A DNA stretch of 64,000 nucleotides from PVC group bacterium (GTDB lineage: Bacteria; Verrucomicrobiota; Kiritimatiellia; CAIKKV01). A program made the translations under genes and the position numbers. Where the stretch lies: the NCBI GenBank assembly GCA_945898015.1, contig CAMDGM010000015.1:1-64000 (forward strand), written 5' to 3'. Under the pieces are notes generated by a model that made no database searches, had not been told where the DNA came from, and saw only the letters and a list, made by a program, of their open reading frames with translations. Below are positions 46,088 to 53,477 of this stretch, one piece after another (the first letter of the stretch is position 1; every line of letters begins with the position of its first letter).

Positions 46088-47373
46088 CGCGGCGTCTCCT
46101 CCATTCCGTAAAAGGCCCCGGCGCGGCGTTCGCTTGCGCTACCAGCCGCCCGGGACAGGGCTTGTTCGTTCCCGCCAGCGCGGGACACAGGCCACACCGG
46201 ATGGGACCCTGCCTGTCCTTGCGGCACGGTGCTGACGGCGCGGAAGCCGATGTTGTTGTTCCGGTTGTCAGGCCAGTTGTTGTTGCGATTCGCGGATCGG
46301 CAGTTCCTCGCGTTGTTGTTCCAACTCCCGCCCCGTTTCATCCGGTTCGACCCCGACGCCGCACCTTCTCCGGCTGCCCAATCCATCTTCGTCTTAAGAA
46401 TGTTCTTGAATCCAAACCAACGCACCCCGCCATCCGCCGAGACAGCGCAGGCTTGCAGCCGGGCCTCAGCCAGAATCCCTTTCTGGTGTGCACGCTCGCG
46501 CCCCGAAAACTTCCGCCTCGTCCGCAGGAACCGCTCACGCTGCAACCGCCAGCATGAAGGAAAAATGCGCAACCCCAGAAAGGGCAAGCCTTCCGTCACG
46601 GGGGCAAGCCGCGTCGCCTCTGCCTTCAGTTCCAGCCCGCGCTCGTCCCGCAACCACCGCTCCGCATCTTCCAGAGCCAGCCAGCACGCGGCCTTCGTTT
46701 TCGCAAACATCGCCATGTCGTCCATGTACCGGATGTAGCCCGACAGGTGCATGCCCCCTTTGGCAAAATGGTCGAATCCATCCAGATAGGTGTTCGCAAA
46801 CCACTGGCTGGTCAGGTTGCCGATCGGCAACCCACAGCCCTCAATCTGGCCTGGAACCTGATGCCGGACGATCCTCTCGATCAGTTCCCTCACCTCCCGT
46901 TCGCGGAACATCGGGAGCAACACGGCCAGCAACCGGTCGTGCCCGATGCTGTCGAAATAATGCCTGACATCGATCTTGCAGTACCACGGGTTTTGCCGCA
47001 CCAGTTCCCGCGCCCGCTGGCAAGCCCGGTGTGTGCCCTTGCCATCACGACAGGCATAACTGTCTTCAGTGAACCGCCGCTCCAGCAACGGCGTGACCAC
47101 ACCGCACAGAGCGTGATGCAACACCCGGTCGCGCACCGGCGCGCAACTGATCGTGCGAGGCTTCGGGTCCTGCACGCGGAACTGTCGATACGCGCCGGGA
47201 CGATAGGCGCCGGCAAGCAGTTCTTCCCGCAGGTCTTCCAAATTGCTATCCAATTTCAGGGTGAAATCCTGCACGGCCAACGAGCTCATGCGTCCCTTGC
47301 GCACACGCCCCCACGCCACCAGAAAATTCTCCGGCGCGGTGATCCGCTCCCAAAGCTGGCCGTAAGACGTCAC
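46081..47373 (-). CDS. DGR reverse transcriptase whose reading frame includes the template repeat
   Basis: The 430-residue frame starts with GTG, overlapping the HRDC-gene stop (GTGA). RT motifs are KIDVRHYFDS (Asp135), GLPIGNLTSQ (184-190; the IGNLTSQ form is characteristic of DGR and related group II-like RTs) and YIRYMDDM (catalytic YMDD 216-219). The RT part ends near residue 335. Residues 336-381 are encoded by the template repeat, in the same frame as in the target protein (RGGSWNNNARNCRSANRNNN), and about 50 residues of unrelated tail follow. The frame ends inside the PIN toxin start. The enzyme should copy TR RNA with adenine-specific errors. Whether the TR-encoded tail is made as protein is unknown. 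Confidence 0.95.
   Translation of the reverse strand: MTSYGQLWERITAPENFLVAWGRVRKGRMSSLAVQDFTLKLDSNLEDLREELLAGAYRPGAYRQFRVQDPKPRTISCAPVRDRVLHHALCGVVTPLLERRFTEDSYACRDGKGTHRACQRARELVRQNPWYCKIDVRHYFDSIGHDRLLAVLLPMFREREVRELIERIVRHQVPGQIEGCGLPIGNLTSQWFANTYLDGFDHFAKGGMHLSGYIRYMDDMAMFAKTKAACWLALEDAERWLRDERGLELKAEATRLAPVTEGLPFLGLRIFPSCWRLQRERFLRTRRKFSGRERAHQKGILAEARLQACAVSADGGVRWFGFKNILKTKMDWAAGEGAASGSNRMKRGGSWNNNARNCRSANRNNNWPDNRNNNIGFRAVSTVPQGQAGSHPVWPVSRAGGNEQALSRAAGSASERRAGAFYGMEETPRC
46232..46366 (-). repeat. DGR template repeat (TR)
   Basis: These 135 bp align without gaps to 48012-48146 (constant offset 1780). On the coding strand there are 26 differences, 24 of them at TR adenines and only 2 elsewhere (both C to T). 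Homology with more scattered changes continues to about 46223. The TR is rich in AAC codons (twelve), the usual DGR design because A changes in AAC can reach 15 amino acids and no stop. The conserved 3' part GGCTTCCGCGCCGTCAG is the likely IMH*-type region. Confidence 0.96.
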
Positions 47374-47867
47374 GCCTTTTGCTCCGCTTTTTCAGGTTCC
47401 ACTTTCGCCGCAGCCTCGGGAATCGTCCTCATCAATTCCAGAACCGCAGCGCCATAATCGCGGCAAAACGCCTCGCCTATCCCCGTGACCTCCTTCAGTT
47501 CCGCCAAACTTTTCGGCACGCGATTAACGATCTCCGCCAGTTGCGCGTTCCGGGCCACCGCGTAGGCCGGTTTGCCGTCTGCCTTAGCCCGGTCGTTCCG
47601 CCAGCGTTTCAGGTCGCGGTAGATCGCCCGCCTGTCCTCCGGCACGCTCTCCTCGGGGTTTGGGGCGTTTGGATCACGTGGCCGATACCCATCCGAAGGG
47701 CCATCACCAAGCATGAGAACCAATGCAAGGTGCGGCACGTTTCCGTGCATAAAGAAGTGCTCGCGCGCCTCCAGCACCTCGCGGCCCGCAGACGCCTGAC
47801 GCAATGCTTCCTCCGGGAAACCCTGCATCCCTTCCTGATATCTCAGCGTAACCACCCGAACGTTCAT
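47370..47867 (-). CDS. HRDC-domain DGR accessory protein
   Basis: The 165-residue protein has an N-terminal part (NVRVVTLRYQEGMQGFPEEA) and a C-terminal HRDC domain: LKRWRNDRAKADGKPAYAVA ... EVTGIGEAFCRDYGAAVLEL. HRDC domains bind nucleic acid in RecQ and RNase D, and HRDC proteins are a known alternative to Avd as the accessory protein of DGRs. It lies between the variable-repeat gene and the RT and overlaps the RT start. It probably helps present TR RNA or target DNA to the RT. No Avd-like gene is visible. Confidence 0.88.
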   Translation of the reverse strand: MNVRVVTLRYQEGMQGFPEEALRQASAGREVLEAREHFFMHGNVPHLALVLMLGDGPSDGYRPRDPNAPNPEESVPEDRRAIYRDLKRWRNDRAKADGKPAYAVARNAQLAEIVNRVPKSLAELKEVTGIGEAFCRDYGAAVLELMRTIPEAAAKVEPEKAEQKA

Positions 47868-47892
47868 GCGGTCGTTTTCTCCACCATTTTGG

Positions 47893-47908
47893 CGCCGCTT
47901 ACGCGGCG
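47893..47908 (-). other. Small hairpin before the HRDC gene
   Basis: CGCCGC / GCGGCG arms with a four-base loop (GTAA on the minus strand, a GNRA-type loop) lie 26 bp upstream of the accessory-gene start. It may act in the DGR RNA or in mRNA processing. Confidence 0.4.
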
Positions 47909-47944
47909 TACATCAGAAACTCTCAATCCTCCAGCGGCTTTCGC

Positions 47945-47983
47945 GGCCTGTCCCATCTCCGCTACCGCGGATGGGCCAAGGCC
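47945..47983 (-). other. Hairpin/cruciform downstream of the DGR variable repeat
   Basis: On the coding strand GGCCT, then CCCATC and CGC, pair across a GGTA loop with GCGG, GATGGG and AGGCC, leaving a small internal loop and a 2-nt bulge. It begins 15 bp after the target stop codon, has no T-run and is therefore unlike a terminator. Hairpins at this place promote retrohoming in studied DGRs. Confidence 0.65.
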
Positions 47984-47998
47984 GCCCGCCGCTGATAT

Positions 47999-49270
47999 TT
48001 ATGGCAGGGTCCTGACGGCGCGGAAGCCGAGGTCGCCGCTCCGGCCGCCAGGCCAGCGGTCGCTGCGATCCGCGGAACGACAGTACCGCGCGCTGTAGTA
48101 CCAACCCCCACCCCGATACACCCGGTACGACCCCGACGCCGCACCTCGCGGATCGCTCACGGCCCCAGGATACGTCCCATACCAGTCCAAGCACCACTCC
48201 CACACGTTGCCGTGCATATCATACAGCCCCCACGCGTTCGGCAAATAACTGCCCACCTTCGCCGTCGCCACACTCGTATCCCCGTTTTGACTGTATCCGC
48301 TCCCTCCGTTATACCAGTACCGGCCCACCTCAGCCATGTTGGGACAAGGATCCCATTCGCTTGTCAGGTTCTTCCCGCTGTTCAGCGCCGTGGTCGTGCC
48401 GGCCCGGCAGGCATACTCCCACTGCGATTCCGTCGGCAGGTCGAAGGTCGTCAGCCCCGTCTTCGTGCGCAGCTTGCCCATGAAGGACGTTGCGTTCACC
48501 GCACTGTTCCCAGGCCAGTCCACAGCCGAATCGTCCGAGTTGGCGGGATTCTCGCGGACATCATAGTAGCTGACCTGCTCCACGGGCCGGGAGGCATAGT
48601 ATGAGGAATTGTTGAACCAGCTCGGCCGGTTCCCCATCACCAGTTCCCACTGCCGTTGCGTCACCTCGAACACCCCAATATAGAACGCCTTTGCCAAGGT
48701 CACCTGATGGAGGCCGTAGTCGCTGGCCCCAGGATAGTCTGTTGACCTGCCGCCCATGGTGAAGGTTCCCGCCGGAATCTTCCGCATCACCAGCTTAGTG
48801 GTCTTGTACGTATCGCTCCAACCGCCAGACGGCACGGCATTCAAATAACTCACCGGGTAGCTCGATGCCGACGGACCACCGGAAAGATCGATCACCATGT
48901 AGTCGCCGGCCACCACCGGAGTCGTGCCGTCATCCGCCGTGACGGAAACGCGCACGCTCTCCGAAAACTGACCGGACCAGTCCGCGCCCGCATCCCAGAC
49001 CATGCGCTTGCCCGCGCCCGGCGCGATGCCCGCTCCAACATTGCCTGTAAGGCTCGTGGCTGGCACCGCCGTGCCATTGTCCGTGATGGCCACCGAAACC
49101 GTCAGCCGGTCGCCGTCGGAATCCGCCGCATCATACCAGATGTCCACCAGCTTGGTCCCGGCACGTTGCGAAGCCCGGACATTGGAGACCACCGGATTGG
49201 CGGCGAAGACGGAGGAGACGACACTCGCAAAAACAAGGCCAAAAAGAGTCGAATACCACGACGATTTCAT
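47999..49270 (-). CDS. DGR target protein: secreted FGE/C-type-lectin-fold protein with variable C-terminus
   Basis: The 423-residue protein has a signal peptide (ending SSVFAANPV), an Ig-like region (about 30-125) and an FGE/SUMF1-type domain. The latter shows MRKIPAGTFTMGG, LPTESQWEYACRAGT, WGLYDMHGNVWEWCLDWYG and YRGGGWYYSARYCRSADR. The last about 45 residues are the variable repeat and correspond to the FGE active-site loop and lectin-like binding face. Only one of the FGE Cys pair remains, so this is a binding protein. The ATG at 49270 with AAGGG upstream is preferred to an in-frame GTG two codons earlier. Confidence 0.94.
   Translation of the reverse strand: MKSSWYSTLFGLVFASVVSSVFAANPVVSNVRASQRAGTKLVDIWYDAADSDGDRLTVSVAITDNGTAVPATSLTGNVGAGIAPGAGKRMVWDAGADWSGQFSESVRVSVTADDGTTPVVAGDYMVIDLSGGPSASSYPVSYLNAVPSGGWSDTYKTTKLVMRKIPAGTFTMGGRSTDYPGASDYGLHQVTLAKAFYIGVFEVTQRQWELVMGNRPSWFNNSSYYASRPVEQVSYYDVRENPANSDDSAVDWPGNSAVNATSFMGKLRTKTGLTTFDLPTESQWEYACRAGTTTALNSGKNLTSEWDPCPNMAEVGRYWYNGGSGYSQNGDTSVATAKVGSYLPNAWGLYDMHGNVWEWCLDWYGTYPGAVSDPRGAASGSYRVYRGGGWYYSARYCRSADRSDRWPGGRSGDLGFRAVRTLP
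48012..48146 (-). repeat. DGR variable repeat (VR)
   Basis: This is the 135-bp recipient copy of the TR at 46232-46366, inside codons about 375-420 of the target gene. TR AAC codons are replaced by TAC, AGC, GAC, CGC and GGC, giving Tyr, Ser, Asp, Arg and Gly in place of Asn. The stop codon lies 10 bp beyond the repeat, as usual for VRs. Confidence 0.96.
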
Positions 49271-49570
49271 GCTCACCCTTTCTCGTTAAGGCCGCAATCC
49301 CGTGTTCATCAACGGTCAAGCCATTACTCATACTAGTGAGAACGGCATGCGTTGTCACGCCCTGAAACAGCGCCCGCGCCTCTGCGAGTTGAAACCAATG
49401 GACTCTTGCGGGATTGGCACGGGAACCCTTCGGCAAGCTCAGGGCAAGCCGCAATCGCGAGCCGCCATTCAATCGGCGGGCATCCTACAGCACAGAACTG
49501 GAAGGGTGTGTCTCCGTCGAGCCGCGCACGCCGTGCGGCGCTAAACAACCCCAGGTGCCATCCCCTAAAC

Positions 49571-49823
49571 GGGCTTTTCTCGGAAACCCAATCGCGCGCC
49601 GCCCGAGGTGCTCGACAGAGCCCAGGGCGCGCGAAGCGTTCAGGCTTGCGGCGTTTCGATCAGGCGAAAATGGACGCGACGATTTCGAGGCGCAGCCGCC
49701 TGACGGCGAGGCGGCGTGGGCTCGTGCCCCGACGACTCCAGCCGGAAGGCGGATCCGCCCGAAAGCGGCCGGCCATTTACGCCCGAAACGCCACAAACCG
49801 CTCAACCATTCCGCCAGACAGCC
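49571..49823 (+). repeat. Dispersed structured intergenic repeat, copy B
   Basis: The core 49646-49796 matches 87-237 with 5 differences in 151 bp and the same orientation. The flanks match less well. The copy lies in the 570-bp gap between the DGR target promoter side (49271) and the pheA stop (49841). The rest of that gap holds short AT-richer upstream DNA of the target gene and a CTTCGGCAAGCTCAGGGC-type intergenic motif (about 49429-49446); no gene is seen. Confidence 0.8.
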
Positions 49824-49840
49824 ACGATGCGGCGGCGGCC

Positions 49841-50719
49841 CTACCCCTTGGTCGTCTCGTTCCGATACACGCCCATGACGCGGCAACCATCGGTAACAGG
49901 CCCCAGTTCGCCCAGCACGGCCTTCATGCGGGGCCCGTCCGCGTGCTCCGCGGCTTCCAGGAAAAATCCGTATTCCCACGGCTTCCCGGGCAACGGCCGG
50001 CTCTGGATGAACGTGAGGTTGACCCCGTGCGCGCGGAACGGCTGCAGGCACTCGAGCAGCGCGCCCGGCCGGTTGGCCAGGACAATGTGCAACAACGACC
50101 GCCAGTCCCCCGCCGCGCCCGCCGCCGGCATGGGCCCCGCCGAGGCCTTGCGAATCACCAGGAACCGGGTGGCATTGCCGGCCTCGTCCTGGATGGTTTC
50201 GGCCAGCACGCTCAGCCCATACAACTTGGCCGCATATTCCCCGGCAATCGCGGCCGCATCCTTGTGCTCGCGAATGCGCATGGCCGCGTCCGCCGTGCTG
50301 CTCATGGCCACCCGTTCGGCCCCGTCCAGATTGGCGTCCAGCCATGCCTCGCACTGGGCCAGCGCCTGGGGATGACTGTAGACCACCTTGATCCGGCCCA
50401 GCGGAGGCGCTTCGCCGGACCCCAGCAGGGCCTGGCGAACCGGCAGGCTGAACTGCGACTGCACCACCACCCAATCGCACCGGGCCAATTGGTCCAGCGT
50501 CTGGGTGACCGGCCCCTCGGTGGAATTTTCCACCGGCACCACGGCTTCATCAACATGCGATAGCGAGTCGGGCGCCAGGCTCCAGAACACCTCCCGGGCG
50601 GTCCGGCACGGGTAACACTCGAAGCCTTCCTTATAATAGGTCAAACAGGCCTCGTGGGAATGCGTGCCCTCGGGGCCAAGGAATGCGATTCGTTTCGTCT
50701 TGCGTTTTGTCGGGGTCAT
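49841..50719 (-). CDS. pheA: Prephenate dehydratase with ACT domain
   Basis: The 292-residue enzyme converts prephenate to phenylpyruvate for phenylalanine synthesis. The catalytic domain shows FLGPEGTHSHEA, VPVENSTEGPV and the NATRFLVI motif with its catalytic Thr. The ACT domain has GALLECLQPF and LTFIQSRP, where the usual Phe-binding ESRP reads QSRP. No chorismate mutase domain is attached. ATG at 50719 is preceded by AGGAG; the frame upstream of it lies in the leader. Transcription is probably attenuated (see 50741-50880). Confidence 0.95.
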   Translation of the reverse strand: MTPTKRKTKRIAFLGPEGTHSHEACLTYYKEGFECYPCRTAREVFWSLAPDSLSHVDEAVVPVENSTEGPVTQTLDQLARCDWVVVQSQFSLPVRQALLGSGEAPPLGRIKVVYSHPQALAQCEAWLDANLDGAERVAMSSTADAAMRIREHKDAAAIAGEYAAKLYGLSVLAETIQDEAGNATRFLVIRKASAGPMPAAGAAGDWRSLLHIVLANRPGALLECLQPFRAHGVNLTFIQSRPLPGKPWEYGFFLEAAEHADGPRMKAVLGELGPVTDGCRVMGVYRNETTKG

Positions 50720-50740
50720 AACTGAATCTCCTGTTACTGA

Positions 50741-50783
50741 AAAACAAAAAACCGCGCGCCCGTTCAGCCGGACACGCGGTTTT
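50741..50783 (-). terminator. Attenuator terminator upstream of pheA
   Basis: On the minus strand AAAACCGCG (50783-50775) pairs with CGCGGTTTT (50756-50748), then TTTTTGTTTT follows. The loop contains CCGGCTGA (50771-50764), which can instead pair with TCGGCCGG (50823-50816) to form an antiterminator. A separate CCGGAC/GTCCGG stem (50841-50824) can block that. The terminator ends 21 bp before pheA, with no other gene upstream for it to serve. Confidence 0.75.
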
Positions 50784-50811
50784 CCCTCAATCAACCTGGT
50801 TGCATGACACG

Positions 50812-50880
50812 CTACCCGGCCGACCGGACCGCAATGTCCGGCAACCTAAAGTAAAACGCAAACAGGTGATAATTGTTCAT
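50812..50880 (-). CDS. pheL: Phe/Tyr-rich leader peptide of the pheA attenuator
   Basis: This 22-codon frame begins MNNYHLFAFYFRLP, with three Phe and one Tyr within codons 7-11, just before the first pairing segment. Its stop lies 29 bp before the terminator stem. This is the layout of the enteric phe leader: shortage of charged tRNA-Phe stalls the ribosome, frees the antiterminator and lets pheA be transcribed. The ribosome site before it is weak (TTTGGAA). Confidence 0.72.
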   Translation of the reverse strand: MNNYHLFAFYFRLPDIAVRSAG

Positions 50881-50889
50881 TTCCAAATC

Positions 50890-50918
50890 AGTTTCGACAA
50901 AACCGGCCGAAATGTCAA
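50890..50918 (-). promoter_or_regulatory. Possible promoter near the pheA leader
   Basis: TTGACA (50918-50913), 17 bp, then GAAACT (50895-50890) on the minus strand. The -35 is perfect but the -10 is poor, and a start near 50883 would leave almost no leader before the peptide ATG. The true start may lie further upstream. Confidence 0.3.
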
Positions 50919-51058
50919 GCGCCGCTTCCACCGCGCCGAGAGCGAACGGGACGCTCGTGACAGACCGAGTGCTTGCCCGCTCTGAAAAGACTTGTGACGC
51001 CCCGATTTTCTTTGTTATTTTCTCCCAGTAACAATCCGCTTTCCCAAGGAATACCTCT

Positions 51059-53473
51059 ATGCTCCGTAAAGCCCTAGCGCTTGCCTGTTCAACCCTTCTG
51101 GCGTCGGGCTTCTCCCTGCCCGCCATGGCCGCGCTTCCGTGGGAAGTCAAGGACCTCAACCCGGTAACGGTCCGCGCGGTGACTGACCAGGCCCCCGTGA
51201 CGCTCGTCACGAACGGCCAGCCCGCAGCCTGCATCGCCGTGGTTGGGAAAAAGGACAGGCGGCTTTCCACCGCCGCCACCAAATTGCAGCTGTTCATCGA
51301 AAAAACCTCCGGCGCCAGACTGCCCCTCGTCAACACCGTGCCCGAAGGCCCCGCCATCGTGATCGGCGCCTGCCCCCAGGCCCTGGCCGCCGGATTGGAT
51401 CCCGACCAGATGCCCGTGGAAGGGTTTTCCATCAAAACCGCCAGCAACAAGGTCTTCATCGTCGGGAACACCAATTCGCCCATCAATGCCGCCAGCTGGG
51501 GGGTGTTCGAATTCGCGGAACGCTTCCTCGGCGTGCGCTGGTTCCTGCCCATGCCCCAAACGAACGGGGACGACCTTGGCATCTGCGTGATCCCGGCCCG
51601 CACCTTGACCCTGCCGCCCGCCTGGATCGAAGACGCCCCCGTGTTCCGCAAACGCGTCATCTGGCCCGACACGAGCGACGCCTGGCACGGCGCCGGGCTC
51701 AACATGGGGCCCCTCCACCAATTCCTCCGCTCCGCCACATCCTGGCCCGTGGAGCTTCAGGGTCACTCCCCGAACTGGAAAAAAACAGAATATACGAATA
51801 CCTGCCCCGAGGTGTTTCAACTCAAGGCGGACGGCACCCGCGACTTCGGAATCCTGTGCTATGGCAATCCCAAAACACTCGCGTGCTATCTGGAACAGAT
51901 CCAGAATTTCGTGGATGGGAAAAAATACACGCTGGGCATCGTCAACAAACAAGCCATCACCGTCTCCCCCGCCGATGTCGAACTGGCCTGCTCCTGCAAG
52001 GACTGCCAAGCGCTTTGGAACAAGGACGGCGGACAGTATGGCGCCGCCTCCCGGGTCATGGCCGGATTTGTCGACAAACTGGCGCGCGAAATAAAACGCC
52101 GCTGGCCGGATCGTCCTTTCACGGTCATCTTCCTACCCTACCTGAACTACACCACCTGCCCCTCCGGCGTGTTATTTCCCGACAACGTCGAAGTCCAGAT
52201 CTGCGGCATGCCCGGCCTGGCCGCCTACAAAGAACCCGCCGTCCTGGCCGCCGAGCAGGGCAACATCGACCGGTGGATGGACGCCTCCGGCCGCAAAGTC
52301 CAGAACTGGCACTACGATGTCTGGCCTGCCCACAAAACCAAAGCCGCCTACGAATACCCCCATGTCGTCCAGCGCTTCTACCAGGCTAACCGAGACAAGA
52401 CCATCGGATCCTTCATCAACGGCGAGTTCAACCACTGGCCCCGCCAGCACATCAGCCTCTACGTGTGGCTGAAATGCCTTTGGAATCCGGATTTTCCCGT
52501 GGAGGCCGCCATCGACTCCTTCTGCGAGCGCCTGTTCGGGCCAGCCTCGAAAACCATGTGCGAGCTCGTCGGGCTCCAGATCTCCGGCTGGGAGGACAGC
52601 CGCTGGCCCGAGGGCCGTTTTTCAACCCGGGCCATTTACGAAATCAGCTTCCCGCGAGACACCGTCAAGCGCATGGAAACCCTCTTTGCCCAAGCCCGGA
52701 AGGAAGCGAAAAACGACCCGCTGGCCCTGAAAAGGCTCGACTATCTCGCACCCGATCTGGAGGAATTCTTCACGGAATCCCGGAATTGGGCCGAGGGCAC
52801 CGGTTTCCGGCCCTTGCTCCTCCAGAAAGTGGGAGAGCCCCCGGTAATGGACGGAAAACTGACCGATGCGCAATGGGAACGCGCCCAGGCAAACAGCCTG
52901 GTTGTCGCTACCGGCAAAGACAAAGGGAAACCCGCCACCTATCCCACCACGGTTCAAGGGCTTTGGACCCCCGACGGCGTTTACCTCGGCTTCCGGATGA
53001 CCGAACCCGCTCCCGACCGGCTTGAAACCCGCCACGGCGGCCATGACAACGGGGAGATGTGGTGGGACGACAACGTCGAGCTCTTTCTCGACCCCGCCGG
53101 CCAGAACGCCGGCGATTTCTACCAGCTCATCATCAACGCCGCACAGGCCACGCTGGACAACCACAATAAGGATCTGACTTGGGAAGCCACGGGCCTGAAA
53201 ACCGGGGTCTTTATCGGGCCGGACTACTGGAGCCTCGAAGTCTATCTGCCCTTCACCCTCTTCCCGAACGCCCGCCTCCCCACCCCGGGCGCCGCGAGCA
53301 CCTCCTTCTGGACCGGCAACTTCACCCGCCATCGCGTCACGGACAACTCGAACATCGCGCCAGTGAAGCCGAAACTCGAGGGCAGCAAGCGGGAATACCA
53401 GCGCATGAACACCACCGGGTCGGTCACGAGTGACAACCTGGCCGACTTCGCCGAAATCCGTTTCTCGGAATAA
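51059..53473 (+). CDS. Secreted DUF4838 / alpha-glucuronidase-like protein with CBM9-like C-terminus
   Basis: The 804-residue protein has a signal peptide (ending LPAMAALPW), an N-terminal GH67-N-like alpha/beta domain (about 35-190, with NAASWGVFEFAERFLGVRWF) and a DUF4838 barrel-like region (about 200-560). A C-terminal CBM9-type beta sandwich starts PPVMDGKLTDAQWERA and has WWDDNVELFLDP (about 590-790). DUF4838 proteins are widespread in polysaccharide-degrading PVC and Bacteroidota genomes. AAGGA precedes the start. It leads a three-gene catabolic operon. Confidence 0.88.
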   Translation: MLRKALALACSTLLASGFSLPAMAALPWEVKDLNPVTVRAVTDQAPVTLVTNGQPAACIAVVGKKDRRLSTAATKLQLFIEKTSGARLPLVNTVPEGPAIVIGACPQALAAGLDPDQMPVEGFSIKTASNKVFIVGNTNSPINAASWGVFEFAERFLGVRWFLPMPQTNGDDLGICVIPARTLTLPPAWIEDAPVFRKRVIWPDTSDAWHGAGLNMGPLHQFLRSATSWPVELQGHSPNWKKTEYTNTCPEVFQLKADGTRDFGILCYGNPKTLACYLEQIQNFVDGKKYTLGIVNKQAITVSPADVELACSCKDCQALWNKDGGQYGAASRVMAGFVDKLAREIKRRWPDRPFTVIFLPYLNYTTCPSGVLFPDNVEVQICGMPGLAAYKEPAVLAAEQGNIDRWMDASGRKVQNWHYDVWPAHKTKAAYEYPHVVQRFYQANRDKTIGSFINGEFNHWPRQHISLYVWLKCLWNPDFPVEAAIDSFCERLFGPASKTMCELVGLQISGWEDSRWPEGRFSTRAIYEISFPRDTVKRMETLFAQARKEAKNDPLALKRLDYLAPDLEEFFTESRNWAEGTGFRPLLLQKVGEPPVMDGKLTDAQWERAQANSLVVATGKDKGKPATYPTTVQGLWTPDGVYLGFRMTEPAPDRLETRHGGHDNGEMWWDDNVELFLDPAGQNAGDFYQLIINAAQATLDNHNKDLTWEATGLKTGVFIGPDYWSLEVYLPFTLFPNARLPTPGAASTSFWTGNFTRHRVTDNSNIAPVKPKLEGSKREYQRMNTTGSVTSDNLADFAEIRFSE

Positions 53474-53477
53474 TCCT

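Noticed and set aside
47945-47983. The VR-proximal hairpin as a rho-independent terminator
   Set aside because: There is no T-run after the stem, and the accessory and RT genes continue in the same direction, so a DGR homing structure fits better.
49131-49472. A 113-codon minus-strand frame upstream of the DGR target
   Set aside because: It overlaps the target gene start in another frame and runs through intergenic repeat motifs; no family is recognised.
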